Shown here in pieces: positions 14,195 through 25,614 of a DNA stretch of 64,000 nucleotides. Every line of letters begins with the position of its first letter. The stretch's first letter is position 1. The translations under genes and the position numbers were made by a program. Origin of the DNA: Kingdonia uniflora (Eukaryota > Streptophyta > Magnoliopsida > Ranunculales > Circaeasteraceae); assembly GCA_014058105.1 (NCBI GenBank), contig JACGCM010000669.1, positions 1,054,001 to 1,118,000 on the forward strand, given 5' to 3'. Below the pieces are notes generated by a model. The model had not been told where the DNA came from. It made no database searches and worked only from the letters and a program-made list of their open reading frames with translations.

Positions 14195-14953
14195 TGTAGT
14201 GGCTTATTCCGCATCACGAGCTCATGCCTCATCTTCGAACTACATACAAACTTTCGACCTCAAGAATAGAGTACATGGCACAATCAGAAATAAGACAGCA
14301 ACGTCAGGAAACATATAAAGTAAGAGTTTCTCAACTAACACCACTCATCCCTGACGACACTCATGCTATTGGTCGAGAGCCGTCTTGTGATAGCTTATTT
14401 CGCATCTCGGACTAAAGCTTCGTCCTCGATCTCATCAGCATACAAGAAGTACTACTAAAGACATGACCAACTTCCCTTAGTTCGAGATATCACTTTCAAC
14501 CTCTACACCAACAGTTCGATCTGTGTAAAGCGTATAGTCAGCAATAGACCCGTTGTACAACAGTAAAGATTGAAATGTTACATAATCTGGTCAAAGAATA
14601 TCTCACACACGCTTTGTAACACCCATCATTAAGGGACTTTATGGTCGTCAAACGGTCATATTGGAGGACCTATAAAAAGACCTAGACAACTACAGATGAA
14701 AGAAAAAAATGTTCGATACAAAAAAATTCTTACTCCGTTATCTTATATTCTTAGAATACTCATTGTAATCGATTAACAATCTCAATAAGATAACCATCAC
14801 TTTCTTAAAATCCTCAAGAGAGGTCGTGGTTTTTAACCTATTCAAAGGTTTTTTATGCTAAACCATCTTGTTATTTGTTATCTATTGGGCTTGAACGTTC
14901 TGAGTATATATGGTATAAAGGCTAAGACCGGATCCCAGAATTAGGTTATTACA
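14195..14953 (+). repeat. 5' LTR of the Tat element
   Basis: A 759-bp repeat matching 33874-34633 along its whole length. It begins TGTAGTGG and ends GGTTATTACA. It supplies the promoter and polyadenylation signals of the element. Confidence 0.93.
14671..14680 (+). promoter_or_regulatory. TATA box in the Tat 5' LTR
   Basis: TATAAAAAGA lies 480 bp into the LTR, at the same place as TATAAAGAGA in the 3' LTR (34351). It probably marks the U3/R boundary about 30 bp downstream. Confidence 0.6.
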
Positions 14954-14955
14954 TT

Positions 14956-14973
14956 TGGCGCCATCGGAGGGAA
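14956..14973 (+). other. primer-binding site of the Tat element
   Basis: TGGCGCCATCGGAGGGA starts two bases after the LTR. TGGCGCC-type sites are common in Tat/Athila elements and pair with the 3' end of a host tRNA. The exact tRNA was not determined. Confidence 0.6.
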
Positions 14974-15024
14974 CCGAAGTTCTCAAACCCATTGTCTCAA
15001 ACGCCGCTGATCATTTTCTCTCAG

Positions 15025-16250
15025 TATGTCACCTCCAGGTCAGAGCACGCCGATCGTCAAGGTAGAAGAAAATGCAGCTTAAGCAGACCTGAGGGCCACT
15101 CAGAATTTAGAAGCAGAAAAATGAGCAGCCCTGGAATAACAACTCCCGAGTGTACATGACGCATTAAAGGTTTTGTAGGGTCAGACGATTGCTGCACAAA
15201 AGAACAAAGCCGTATAACCTGTGGGGCTGCGGATCTCCATTCATGACCGAATAGGACCTCCTCCGAAAGGCGTTCACGCAGGAGGTACGCTTCGATCTAA
15301 CCAACAACAACAGGACATAGAGCCTATCCCGATCTAGGAGATCCAATAAGAAGTAGATGGCGGCATGGTGGGAGTCAGACAGACTGATAATTTACCTCGA
15401 AGAGTTTGAGTCCTAGCAAAGGAATGTCTAAGTGAAGGGAGTGGTGACCAAAATTCTGGAGATGGACTGACCACTGCAGTGTGATAATATGTCACTCAGG
15501 AACATGTTGAAAAGCGAATTAAAGAATTGTTCGAAGCCCATACGCTGACTAAAAGGATCCACGACATATTACATAAGAGCCAGATCGCCCAGGAGTAATT
15601 AGATGGTGAGGTCCCCACCGGGTTTCATACTTCGAAGATCCGAAAGTAATAAGGAATTGATCCAGTGGACACATGTTCAAGAGTTTCAGGATGCTCTAGG
15701 TCTACATTCCATGTCCAACCACATTCTATGCCAGCTCTTTCCTACCAGCTTGTCAGGCAAACCCCTGCAGTGGTTTCACATACTGCTTGAAGGATCCATC
15801 ACAACTTTTGAACAGTTGTGCGAATTTTTTGTCAAAAATTACTCGCACAACAGAGATAAGGAGGAGAACCTATATTCCCTTTTTATTCTCAAACAAATAC
15901 CAGGAGAGAAGCTCAAGGCGTTTACTAAAAAGTTCTTGGAGTTAGCTCAAAAAGTAGATTGATTCGACCAGAAGATCAATATTTCCACTTTTACCAATGC
16001 TTTACTCGTCGATGGCCGGGTGAAGGAGTACCTCGTTCTCAACAAGCCAAAAACATTGGAAGACATGATTGAAAAGGTCAACGGATACATCGACCTAAAA
16101 AGAATGGTGTCTGACAGGCAGAAATCTCATAAATTAACACTGATAGCTCGAGATCAATCAACCCATTCTGATTTTAATCGAACAACAGATCAAGGGGGAG
16201 ACAGGAAATGAAACAAATCCAACGGCGAACGACTTCGAAAGGGGAGTAAC
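15025..16250 (+). pseudogene. gag of the Tat element, degenerate
   Basis: The reading starts near ATG 15025 (MSPPGQSTP) and is soon broken by stops. The best-preserved part, 15603-16210, matches the Retrotrans_gag family: LFPTSLSGKPLQWFHILLEG, FEQLCEFFVKNY, then LFILKQIPGEKLKAFTKKF, a stop at 15960, and ISTFTNALLVDGRVKEYLVL. Gag forms the virus-like particle that packages the element RNA. Many stops look like C-to-T or G-to-A changes of CAG, CAA and TGG codons, as expected for an old methylated copy. Confidence 0.8.
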
Positions 16251-16779
16251 TTGCCAAAACCTTATCTTCCAAAAATGAATGTGACCATAGCCAGCATCTA
16301 TCCTATATTACATAAAGACAGATTCTTTCGCAATGCACAATACCTTTAACTAATCGAGAACAAACCATACTGCATCCACCATAAGGTCCGACATCATGAG
16401 ACAGGACAATGTTTTGCCTTACAACAGCTATTGGAATACATCTTCGCAGACGGATGAATGCACGAATACATAGAAGACGTAGAGAGTTATAAGAACGGGA
16501 GTTACAAAAACCCCACAGAAGCTGTACAAGTCGAGGAACCAGCAGTCAAAAAACATTTGTACCATATCTCACTCTGTCATTTCGTGGAGACTCGGATCAT
16601 CAAATAATCGAACAGGAGAAAATGAAGACGTGTCAGCCAATGTCATGACTTATCCATGTAAGATAAAGAAGCTCGTTTAATTCCAGTATCCAGCTCTGAG
16701 CGAACTGGGATTTATTTTGATGATTGCGACGTTCAGCATGTCAACTATCCTCACCATGATGCTTTGGTGGTCATGTTGA

Positions 16780-17096
16780 AAATATGAAATATGGTGCTTC
16801 ATACGATGATGATAGACTCTGGTAGTACTATCGAACTCCTTTTTCAAAGCACGATCGATCAGATGGGCCTGGCCGATAAGGTCTAACCCACCGACATTGA
16901 TATCTGCGGTTTTAATAAATCTAAGGATGAACCTGTAGGAAAGATTCTACTTCCTATCACCCCAGGACCAGTAACACTCGACGTTGTCTTCTACATTATT
17001 AATACAAAATCCCGTTATCTGGGGATAATGGGACGTTGCTGGTTGCACAATATGTGCGCTATTCTATTAACCTATCACTTGGCATTACGTTTTGAA
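16780..17096 (+). pseudogene. aspartic protease of the Tat element
   Basis: The reading contains MMIDSGSTIELLFQSTIDQM. The DSG triad is the catalytic aspartate motif of retroviral-type proteases (family pattern IDxGSSxxxLF). DICGFN and LPITPGPVTLDVVFYII follow. The domain would release gag and pol products from the polyprotein. There is a stop after GLADKV (about 16885) and another before 17096. Confidence 0.75.
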
Positions 17097-17459
17097 TGAA
17101 AATGTGGCATTTACGAGATCAAAGGAAGTCAAAAATTAGCAAGAGCATGCAAAAATTTTGTCATCATTGGACCAAAATCTTCCGAACATCAACTCGCATA
17201 ACAATTACAAAAGACAACAGGAAACATTACAAAAAACTATACAGTCCACTCAGCAGGGCAACATTTGCCCAACGCGGAAACCACAAAATACGTTGAAATC
17301 AGTGGACCCAAGCGTGAGACATATATTGGCACTCATCTGCCCACAACAGAGCGCGACACTCTCATCCAGTCCCTCAAGGAAAATAGTGATATCTTCGCTT
17401 GGATGTTTCACGAGATGCCAGACATTGATCCGAATCTGGCCTGTCACAAACTCAACTTG

Positions 17460-18090
17460 AAGGATAAAGCTAAAGCTGTCAAACAAAAACAAAGGACTTT
17501 AGCACCAAAACTTTGAGACGAAGTTAACAAAGAAATCAAAAAACTCATCGAAGTTGGTTTTATCCGAAAGGCCAATTATTCATAATGGATATCAAATATT
17601 ATAGTAGTACCAAAGAAGAATGTAAAGATCAAGGTGTGCGTGGATTTCACAGACTTGAACAGACATACTCCAAAGGATAGTTTTCTACTCCCTATCATCA
17701 ATAACCTGCTCTATTCAACTTCAGGACACGAACTCCTGTCTGTGATGGATGTTGTATCAGGATACAACCAAATACCTATGCTACCTGATGATCAAGAGAA
17801 GACAACTTTCATTACAAAATATGGTATATACCGCTACAAGGTCATGCCATTTGGTCTCAAGAACGCTTAAGCTACTTATCAATGACTGATGACCCAGATG
17901 TACAAAGATCACCTTGTAAAAACAATGGAGGTCTATATAGACGATATGTTGTGTAAAAGTCTTAAGAAGGAAAACCATACTGTAGATTTACACACGGCTT
18001 TCGATATTCTCTGTCTCTACAAGATGAGACTCAACCCCGAAAAATGTCAGTTCGGAGTCCAGTCAGGGAAATTCTTGGGTCATTAATTAG
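17460..18090 (+). pseudogene. reverse transcriptase of the Tat element
   Basis: Conserved RT blocks appear in order: IKKLIEVGFIRKANY, VCVDFTDLNRHTPKDSFLLP, LLSVMDVVSGYNQIPM, TTFITKYGIYRYKVMPFGL and the catalytic box VYIDDML (about 17933). Stops interrupt it at 17514, 17583, 17868 and 17885, and the frame shifts near 18080 after KFLGH. The domain copies element RNA into DNA. The VCVDFTDLN and MPFGLKNA wording is typical of Ty3/gypsy RT. Confidence 0.9.
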
Positions 18091-19100
18091 CAAGCACGGT
18101 ATTGAAGCTGATCCAGATCGTATTCGCGCATTACTATCTATGCCTTCTCCTAAAATGAAGAAAGACATCCAGAAGTTAATAGGCAAGATTATCGCAATAA
18201 ACCGTTTTGTTTTAAAATCTTCCGATCGCTGTCGATGGTTGTTTAACTTACTGCGTGAGGGGACAACAAAATGGAAGCCTAAGAAGGACCTCGAGATCGA
18301 ATGGACAATAGAGTATGAAATAGTATTTCGGCAACTTAACCTTTACTTGGGCTCACCGCCAGTGATGAGTACACCTCGCGAAGGGGAAGAACTCACCATT
18401 TATCTTGCAGTTACTAAAAAATCATTTAGTTTTGTTCTCATTCAACTTGATGAGAAGACTGAAAAGCCTGTCTACTTCATCAGTAACCCTCACTCCGGTA
18501 GAATCCCGATATAGCAAGGTCGAGAAACTACTTTTAGCTCTCGTCTATACCTCACAAAAATTAAGACAGTACTTTCAAACCTACTCAGTACGAGTAGTGA
18601 CCAACTACCCTCTGCGTAAAATCTTATCCAAACAAGAATAATCAAGATGAGTCCAGCAATGATCAGTCACTCACGGCGAGCATGACATCCATTTTGAACC
18701 ATGAAATTCTGAAAAGGGTCAGGTTGTAGCAGATTTCCTTGCGGACTTCCCTGTAGAAGATCCTGATTGGGAAGAAGACAACACATAAATTCATGAAGAA
18801 CAACTCAAAGAAAGGGCAGACTGGATAGCTCAAAAGGGATGGCATCTCTTGACTGATGGATCCTCTGGACCTACAGGATTAGGCATCAGAATCGTGCTGA
18901 TCACACTTTCTAATGATATAATCGAAAAGGCAATCCGATAGAATTTTGAAGCTACCAACAATGCAGCCGAATATGAGGCAATGATTCACGGTCTAGATAT
19001 GGCTCTAGAGATTGGTGTATCCGTGCTGTTCGTATATACAGACTCTTTACTCATTGTCAACCATTACGCAGAAAATTCTAAAAGAATGGAAAAATGATAG
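18075..19100 (+). pseudogene. RT connection, RNaseH and second (RVT_3-type) RNaseH of the Tat element
   Basis: After the frameshift come SKHGIEADPDRIRALLSMPS and LIGKIIAINRFVLKSSDRC (RT thumb), then FISN in one frame continued by TLTPVESRYSKVEKLLLALV in another (first RNaseH). Further on, WHLLTDGSSGPTGLGIRIVL, ATNNAAEYEAMIHGLDMALE and VYTDSLLIVNHY (18836-19070) form a second RNaseH of the RVT_3 type, with the expected acidic residues D, E and D. Two RNaseH domains in tandem are a recognised mark of the Tat lineage. Stops and frameshifts occur throughout. Confidence 0.85.
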
Positions 19101-19365
19101 ATTATGCAGCCGCAGTAGCCGACAGGATGAATAAATTTAAGAAAATTTCTATCGAACATTTACCATGCGAAGAAAATAGATATTTTGATTCCCTCGTATA
19201 TCTTGCAGGAGTCCATGGCTCAGAAGCTCGATATCTCAAGATCGAAGTATTATCAACCCCTAACATTAACATCATAAGCTCAAATTCTGTTAATACTGGG
19301 GGCGTTGAAGAGGATGAGGACGATTGGAGACGACCTTTCCTAAAGTATATTGGGACTAAAAACTA

Positions 19366-20573
19366 ATTCCATAACGAACTCCCTCAAGACCCCACTGAAA
19401 GAAGATGCATACTTGATAATGTTAAACGCTACGCCGTGGAAAATGGCCTCTTATACAAGATTTCGGTCACAAGACCGTATCTCCAATGCTTATCTCACAA
19501 AGAAGCTCAAAAATTCCTATACGAACTACATGAAGGTACTTGTAGTTCCCATACAGCAGGAAGATCTCTAGCAAATCCAGCTCTTACCCAAGGCATCTTC
19601 TGGCCTAAAATTAAATCTCAAGCCATCAAACTCACAAGAAAATGTGATGCATGTCAACGTCATGGCCCCCAAATTCGAGCTCCAGCCTTGGAACCCCATT
19701 CCAGCAATGTTGTATGGCCATTTAAAAGATGGGCCATCGACCTTGTCGGCGAATTTCCTACCGCACCAGGAAAATGGAAATAACTATCAGTCACAACGGA
19801 TTACTTCACTAAGTGGGTAGAAGCAGTTCCTCTGTGCCGTACATGAGAAGATGAAGTCATCAAGTTCATATGGGAAAATATCATCATCCGTTTTGGCTGC
19901 CCCCATCTCATCAGGATAGACAATGGACCTCAGTTCGTTGGCTCCAAAAGTCATCAAATTCCTCAATCAACACAACTTCATGCATTCTCCTTCAAATCCG
20001 TATTACCAACAAGAGAATGGTCAGGCCAAAATCACTAATAGTACTATTGTGGATGGGATCAAAAAGCGATTGACAGAAAAGAAGGGCAATTGGGTCATAG
20101 AATTACCATATGTGTTATGGGCTTATCGAGCTATACCATGAGTTTCAACTGGATGCACGCCGTTCCTCCTGGCTTACGGTACAGAAGCAATCCTCCCTAC
20201 TCAGTATCATCATCCAATTCGCGACCATACCATGACCGATGAAGAAAACAAATTCCAGTTGGCTTGTAATATGAATTGGATCGAGGAGAGTCGGGACAGA
20301 GTATTCATGAATTTGGGAAGGTATCACCAAGCTTTAGCCCGATCTTATAACAAACGGGTTCGTCATAAAGAGTTTGAAATCAAGGATCTGGTCCTCCGAG
20401 AGATTCCCAAACATCGCAAAGAGCTTAACACAAGGAAATTATCTGAAAATTGGGAAGGTCCTATTGTTGTTATCAGAAAAAGCAGCCTCGGTTCCTATGA
20501 CCTTGCTACCGAGCATGACGAGCACATACCTAATCCTTGGAATACAAGGAGACTGAAGTTGTATCGCAGATAA
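19366..20573 (+). pseudogene. integrase of the Tat element
   Basis: The N-terminal zinc-binding module is visible as HEGTCSSHTAG followed by CDACQRHG (H-H-C-C). The core has the first aspartate in AIDLVGEFP and the second in RIDNGPQF. At the third position the usual GQAE is GQAK (YYQQENGQAKITNS, about 20010), so the catalytic glutamate appears to be replaced by lysine. A C-terminal part (ELPYVLWAYRAIP, KELNTRKLSENWEGP, DLATEHDEHIPNPWNTRRLK) runs to a stop at 20571-20573. Integrase inserts element DNA into the host genome. Stops at 19781, 19843 and 20139 add to its loss. Confidence 0.87.
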
Positions 20574-20696
20574 CAAATCTGTCACAATGTACTTTCCTCC
20601 AATCAATCTATCATTTCGTATGACGATCTCACATTAATGAAAGACTTATGTTTGATCCGTATACATCTGAGTATTTTTTAACACATTCGCTGTGCG

Positions 20697-21440
20697 TCAA
20701 TCTTATACCAATGAAATACTTGTGTTCGATTGCCCTACATTACAATACTTCTTCTAATATATCCAACAAGTACTTTTATACATAGATTACTGATCGTTTG
20801 TTGCTTCGGCCAAACCGATCATCTAAATACATTACAAATCATTTGTTGCTTCGGCCAAACCGATCTATCTAACACATTCGATGTACGTCAATCTTACACT
20901 AATGAAATACTTGTGTTCGATTGTCACACATTATAATACTTCTTCTAATATATCCAACAAATACTTCTATATACAAATTACAGATCATTTGTTGCTTCGG
21001 CCAAATCGATCATCTAAATACGTTACAGATCGTTTGTTGTTTCGGCCAAACCGATACATTACAGATCATTTGTTGCTTCGGCCAAATCGATCATCTAAAT
21101 ACATTACAGATCGTTTGTTGCTTCGGCCAAATCGATCATCTAAATACATTATAGATCGTTTGTTGCTTTGGCCAAACAGATACATTACAGATCGTTTGCT
21201 GCTTCGGCCAAATCGATCATCTAAATATATTATAGATCGTTTGTTGCTTCGGCCAAATCGATCATCTAAATACATTACAGATCGTGTGTTGCTCTGGCCA
21301 AACCGATCATCTAAATACATTACAGATCGTTTGTTGCTCTGGCCAAACCGACCATCCAAATATATTACAGACCATTTGTTGCTTTGGCCAAATTGATCAT
21401 CTCATACATCACATATCGTTTACCACTTTGGCCGAACCGA
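20697..21440. repeat. tandem-repeat block (45/36-bp units and a 190-bp duplication)
   Basis: About ten units of 45 bp (core TTTGTTGCTTCGGCCAAA, then CGATCATCTAAATA) alternate with shortened 36-bp units lacking ATCATCTAA. A longer segment starting GTCAATCTTA recurs at 20697 and 20887, a 190-bp period. Both unit sizes are multiples of three, so readings stay open on both strands (RLLLRPNRSS on plus, DRFGRSNKR on minus). The block sits between integrase and the antisense region, a position where Tat elements are known to grow satellite-like repeats. Confidence 0.92.
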
Positions 21441-21660
21441 TCACATATCACGCTGCCTTGCATACATTATCATTGGTACCTCACACGGTTAGTACAGTTA
21501 ACTATTTCGTCCTTAACTATTTCTTCATACATATATATTTTTATCATTGTTTTATATACATACAACATTCCTCATTCTTCACTAGAGCTATCACTTAAAT
21601 CATTACCCACATTAGAAGGACCTGCCGCGTCCCGTACAACACCTCCAGATAATCGCCGAC

Positions 21661-24060
21661 TCATGAATTCTGGCATTCTCCCCACAATAATTTTTTTCCC
21701 TCTCTAACCATGCTCGGTTTAAACGATCCGATTCTGGTAATCATGGGTTGTAAATATTCAGATCGGATTACCTCCATCTCACATTCTATACCATGGGCAA
21801 TCAAACCATCATATACCCTCTTACTTTCAGTTTCCAATCTCATCAATTCGGCCGTAAAGAACGAGGTTACTGCCACCATCAGTCTCTTACGACTTTCACA
21901 TGCCTTATTTTTAGCCTGTTTACTAAGAAGGAGTTCGCTCAGCTTATGTTGCGCTTCCATCAGTGCGGTTTCCAGTTGCTTACAACGATTGTCTACTAGT
22001 CGTTTTGCACGACACACATCCAAATTTCAGGCTTCTAGCACTGTCACAAATTAGTCCATATGGTAAATTAAAGATATTGATGCTTCATTACCTTCACATT
22101 CTACCTTCTTTGCATCGTAACATACCTTAAACCGCAATAGATCCTTATCTAGCTTTGTATTTGCATTTTAAAGTATGTCATTTTCGAACTGGTATTCTAA
22201 GATGTCCGGATGCCGCATTTGCGCAATCTGCTCTAGCTTACATATTTTGTTCCAATCCTTTTTAATGACTTCATTCTGTTGGGCACATACCTCCTCCATC
22301 TTCTTTGCCATCATCTCAGTAATCAACCACAATACTTTGTATTTGCGGCCATGAGCTCGAACATCGCTTATCACTGCTTCGAGCATATTAGCTTGAGACT
22401 GTAACTCCTTCACAATATTTCCTTCCCCCTTTAGCGCGACTAGTAGTTCTGTAATTTGCGTTCGCGCAGACATCAATTCAGCATCTTGTTGACTAGCTGG
22501 TTCTGAGCTACTTCCAACTTTAACACCCTTTTTTCTTATCTCTTCTTCTAAACTCTATCTTTCTTAAACAGACAGCCAGTACCACCTCTTTCACTTGAAT
22601 AGTATCAGTCAGGAGGGTTACTGCATTTCATTCTTTTGACATCTCCGCCCTCAATCTTTCTTCTGTTTCAGTAGCACTTTTTTGGGCACCCTGACTCGAT
22701 CTTAGCTCAGCATTCATTTGTTCATTCTTGGCACGTAACGCGTCACACTGACTTTGTATAGCAGTCAGTTCCACCTATCATAACAGATTACATTTATAAT
22801 AGTTCTTAATAACAACAGAACACATATAACAGTTGAAAAGATTACATCAAGAACGTGGTATCTGAGTAAGTTAGATACATCATTCTGTTCTAAAAAAAAA
22901 TAGATTACATTTATCATCAAACAATACGAAGGACTGGTCCAAGGAAAACAAGAATACTCTATTTGTAACTCTTCCAGACATGAGACGACTGCACCTTGTC
23001 TCTCACTATCTTCTTATTTGACGCATGTACATTTACCGGCGTGGCAAAGGTTACAACCTCCTGTTGACATTGTTTACGTCGCGTTCGGGGTATCAGACTC
23101 TCGACATCTTCCTATTCTGACGACTCCTCCCACGACCTAGGAATGGGTCGTTCACCAACAATTTCTCCTTCACCTCGGGTAAGCCACAGGTTTTTTGCCT
23201 TGGCATTTTCCACTTCAAAATTCTTCCCACATTCCTCTACGAACTTCCTAAATGCGTTCTCTACCCTAGACAGTTCTCCCCCATAAAACTCAATAACACT
23301 GTCAATGTGACGCTCATGCTTTGTTCGAACAACAACTTTTTCTCGCGATAGATATAGGTGTTCCTTCAATATCATTTGTGCTTTGTAGAACCGCTAGCGC
23401 GTGTTTTTCTGTAATACACCTAAACCTCTCACATTCGCTTGTACCTTCATTCGAACAACCACTTTTTTCGACAGCCGCGTTGCAAAGGACATTTTTTACT
23501 CCATGTGCTGCGATAGCTCATCCTGTAACCTCGTTAATTCACCTTCTAATTGCTTTTGGACCTCTATTTGCTCTTTTCTTATCCCGAAAAAAAACAATTC
23601 TCATGGCCCTCCGATCCTACATAAGGCCAAACGCGTTAGATAAAGGTTCTACATCACTCCATACAACAGACACATAGGCTCGAGCAGAATAATTTTTTGC
23701 CTCTAAACTATGATGATTGCGTACTTCTTGAGCTAAAAACATAACTCAAGCTGGGTCCGGAACTACACCTCTCTCCCTCAAAAGCTCTATATAAGCTTCT
23801 TTTAACCCTCGTTTACTATCTACTTCAACCTCAAAATACAAGGTCAGAGCTACTAGCATACTCTGACATCTCGCCTTATCACTTGGGTCATTAAAACAAG
23901 TCAATTTTTTTGGCTTTCGAACTAATATTCCCCTTCCCTCTTTCTTTCTTAACACCTCGTCTCTCTCTACTTTTATCTTAGCATATCTACATTATATATC
24001 ATATAACTCTTTAAAAGTTTTCTCTGAATTCAACTTAAATTGCCTTATCTCATATTCAAT
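21661..24060 (-). pseudogene. antisense ORF remnants in the Tat 3' region, distal part
   Basis: Broken minus-strand readings follow one another: 23955-23746, 23375-23112 (HIDSVIEFYGGELSRVENAF), 22476-22168 (ITELLVALKGEGNIVKEL, QANMLEAVISDVRAHG) and 22023-21661 (RCKQLETALMEAQHKLSELL). They are rich in A, E, K, L and Q with heptad-like spacing, so the product was probably a coiled-coil protein. I do not recognise a catalytic domain. Antisense ORFs between pol and the 3' LTR are known from Tat elements such as maize Grande; their function is not established. Many stops are present. Confidence 0.55.
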
Positions 24061-24312
24061 TTTGTTAAGTACCTATTATATACGAGCCACAGAGTCCCTC
24101 GCTCTACTCAACGACTTCTCCAATTTGGAGTTTGTTTTTCTCAAACGCTTTATCTCCTACATAGATTACAGATATCTTGTTTCAATACAAACATTTAGGA
24201 AAAATATATTTCAAAACATCACTCAAAATAAAAATAGTGTACGATTATACAGAGTACTAACACATCTAAATCAAGCGAGCTGAAAAATAGAAGACAGGAT
24301 ACTACAAAATGT

Positions 24313-25614
24313 TTAAAAATGCTTGTTAATGTCTACCTCAGAAGGATATTTCAGCGTCTTCCCCGGGGAGGGAGTTGTTTCAAGACGTTGCACCAGAGGG
24401 TCCACTGTTTGCTCAATAGTATGGACTGGCTCTGTACTGCCTGGAGGAAGGTCTGATGCTTTCTCAGACAAACCAGCACCATCACGAGTCATCTTTTCCT
24501 TCTCGACCTCAGCAAGGAACTCTATCTCTGTATATCTACCATTTCGGGTCAGCTCCACATCATCAACACTAAATCCAAAAGAATTGTACGATTTGATAAA
24601 GTGGTATCTTTCTACTGAGGTTGCTACAATCGCATCAGTCATGAGCTTGTCATGCTTTGACAGATCACTAAAATTTTCTATAGCTACGGTAGCATCTACA
24701 ACCCTCCTCTTTATCTCCAACAGAAGGCTCACCTTGAGCTCTTTCACGCGAGCTGACTGAGTCTCAAACTTTGCCGTCAGAGCGTCAAATTCATGGCTCT
24801 TCTTGTCCAGACATTGTCTTGCCCCCTTCAGCAGCGTTGAGAGCTGCAGTACAACAAAAAAGAAGAACCAATTCAACAGTTTCACTTAGTTCGAAGACAA
24901 CATAAAGTAACAATTTTCACCACATATCGCGAACGTATGCTCGAGGTACTCATCCTCGAGCTGCTGCATATTCGTCCCTACCATACAATAATATTTCTGC
25001 GCTAACTCTTTCATCTTGGCCGCAGTTTGAGGGTTAGTTCGGTGGCTGCCCTCCTCTAAATGTTATTTTCTCTTCAACGAACCCTTCTTAGCCTCCCCAA
25101 GAGCGGACATGCTCACTTCGGATTTTTCCTTCATACCACCAGTAGCAGGCTTTGCAATCTCTTGTTCTGTGAGTACAACTCCAGCAGCTGAAGTACTCTT
25201 CTGCACTGGCTTTTGGACCTTACGAGTAATTTGTTTGGTAGTTTGAAGTGTAGGAAGTGGAGGATTAAGCAAGTCAGCAATGGTCTCCACAGTTTTCCCC
25301 TCGACCATAGCTCATTTTCTTGAGCTCGCTAAACTTTAGGTGCTACCGAATTTACCCTTTTGTGTATTCGGATACCCAATTCACTGAGTACCTCCGTTAG
25401 CTCGTTCTGATCTTGAGCATCGCAATCAAACAAGCTAGTCTTATCCGGGGTAGCCAACAGTTTGGGTTTTGCACATTAAAAGAACAACACATTATACGAC
25501 AGTACGAAGATATGTTTATAGGCTATTTGGAGATTGTTCAACATTACTTACTTGGATTATAATATCTATGATTCAGTTCGGGCATCGGTTCATCTGGAAC
25601 CCGCATACAGTTAC
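24313..25614 (-). pseudogene. antisense ORF of the Tat element, C-terminal half
   Basis: The longest antisense reading is 24885-24313 (190 residues): a short hydrophobic start, then LLKGARQCLDKKSHEFDALT, RVKELKVSLLLEIKRRVVDA, an acidic stretch and a low-complexity tail ending at TAA 24313. Upstream in the same direction is a basic, Lys/Thr-rich stretch (25308-25063, TRKVQKPVQKS) and then 25450-25330 (SLFDCDAQDQNELTEVLSEL). At 25614 the reading stops where the nested LTR is inserted; it continues beyond the insertion at 30224. Basic stretch plus coiled coil suggests a nucleic-acid-associated structural protein, but this is only inference. Confidence 0.6.

Noticed and set aside
20985..21430. 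CRISPR-like array of regular repeats
   Set aside because: Units are directly adjacent with no unique spacers, in a plant retrotransposon; this is a tandem repeat.
24323..24760. Plus-strand 145-residue reading in the Tat 3' region
   Set aside because: It is the complement of the longer antisense reading 24885-24313, which has coiled-coil composition and fits the series of antisense pieces.
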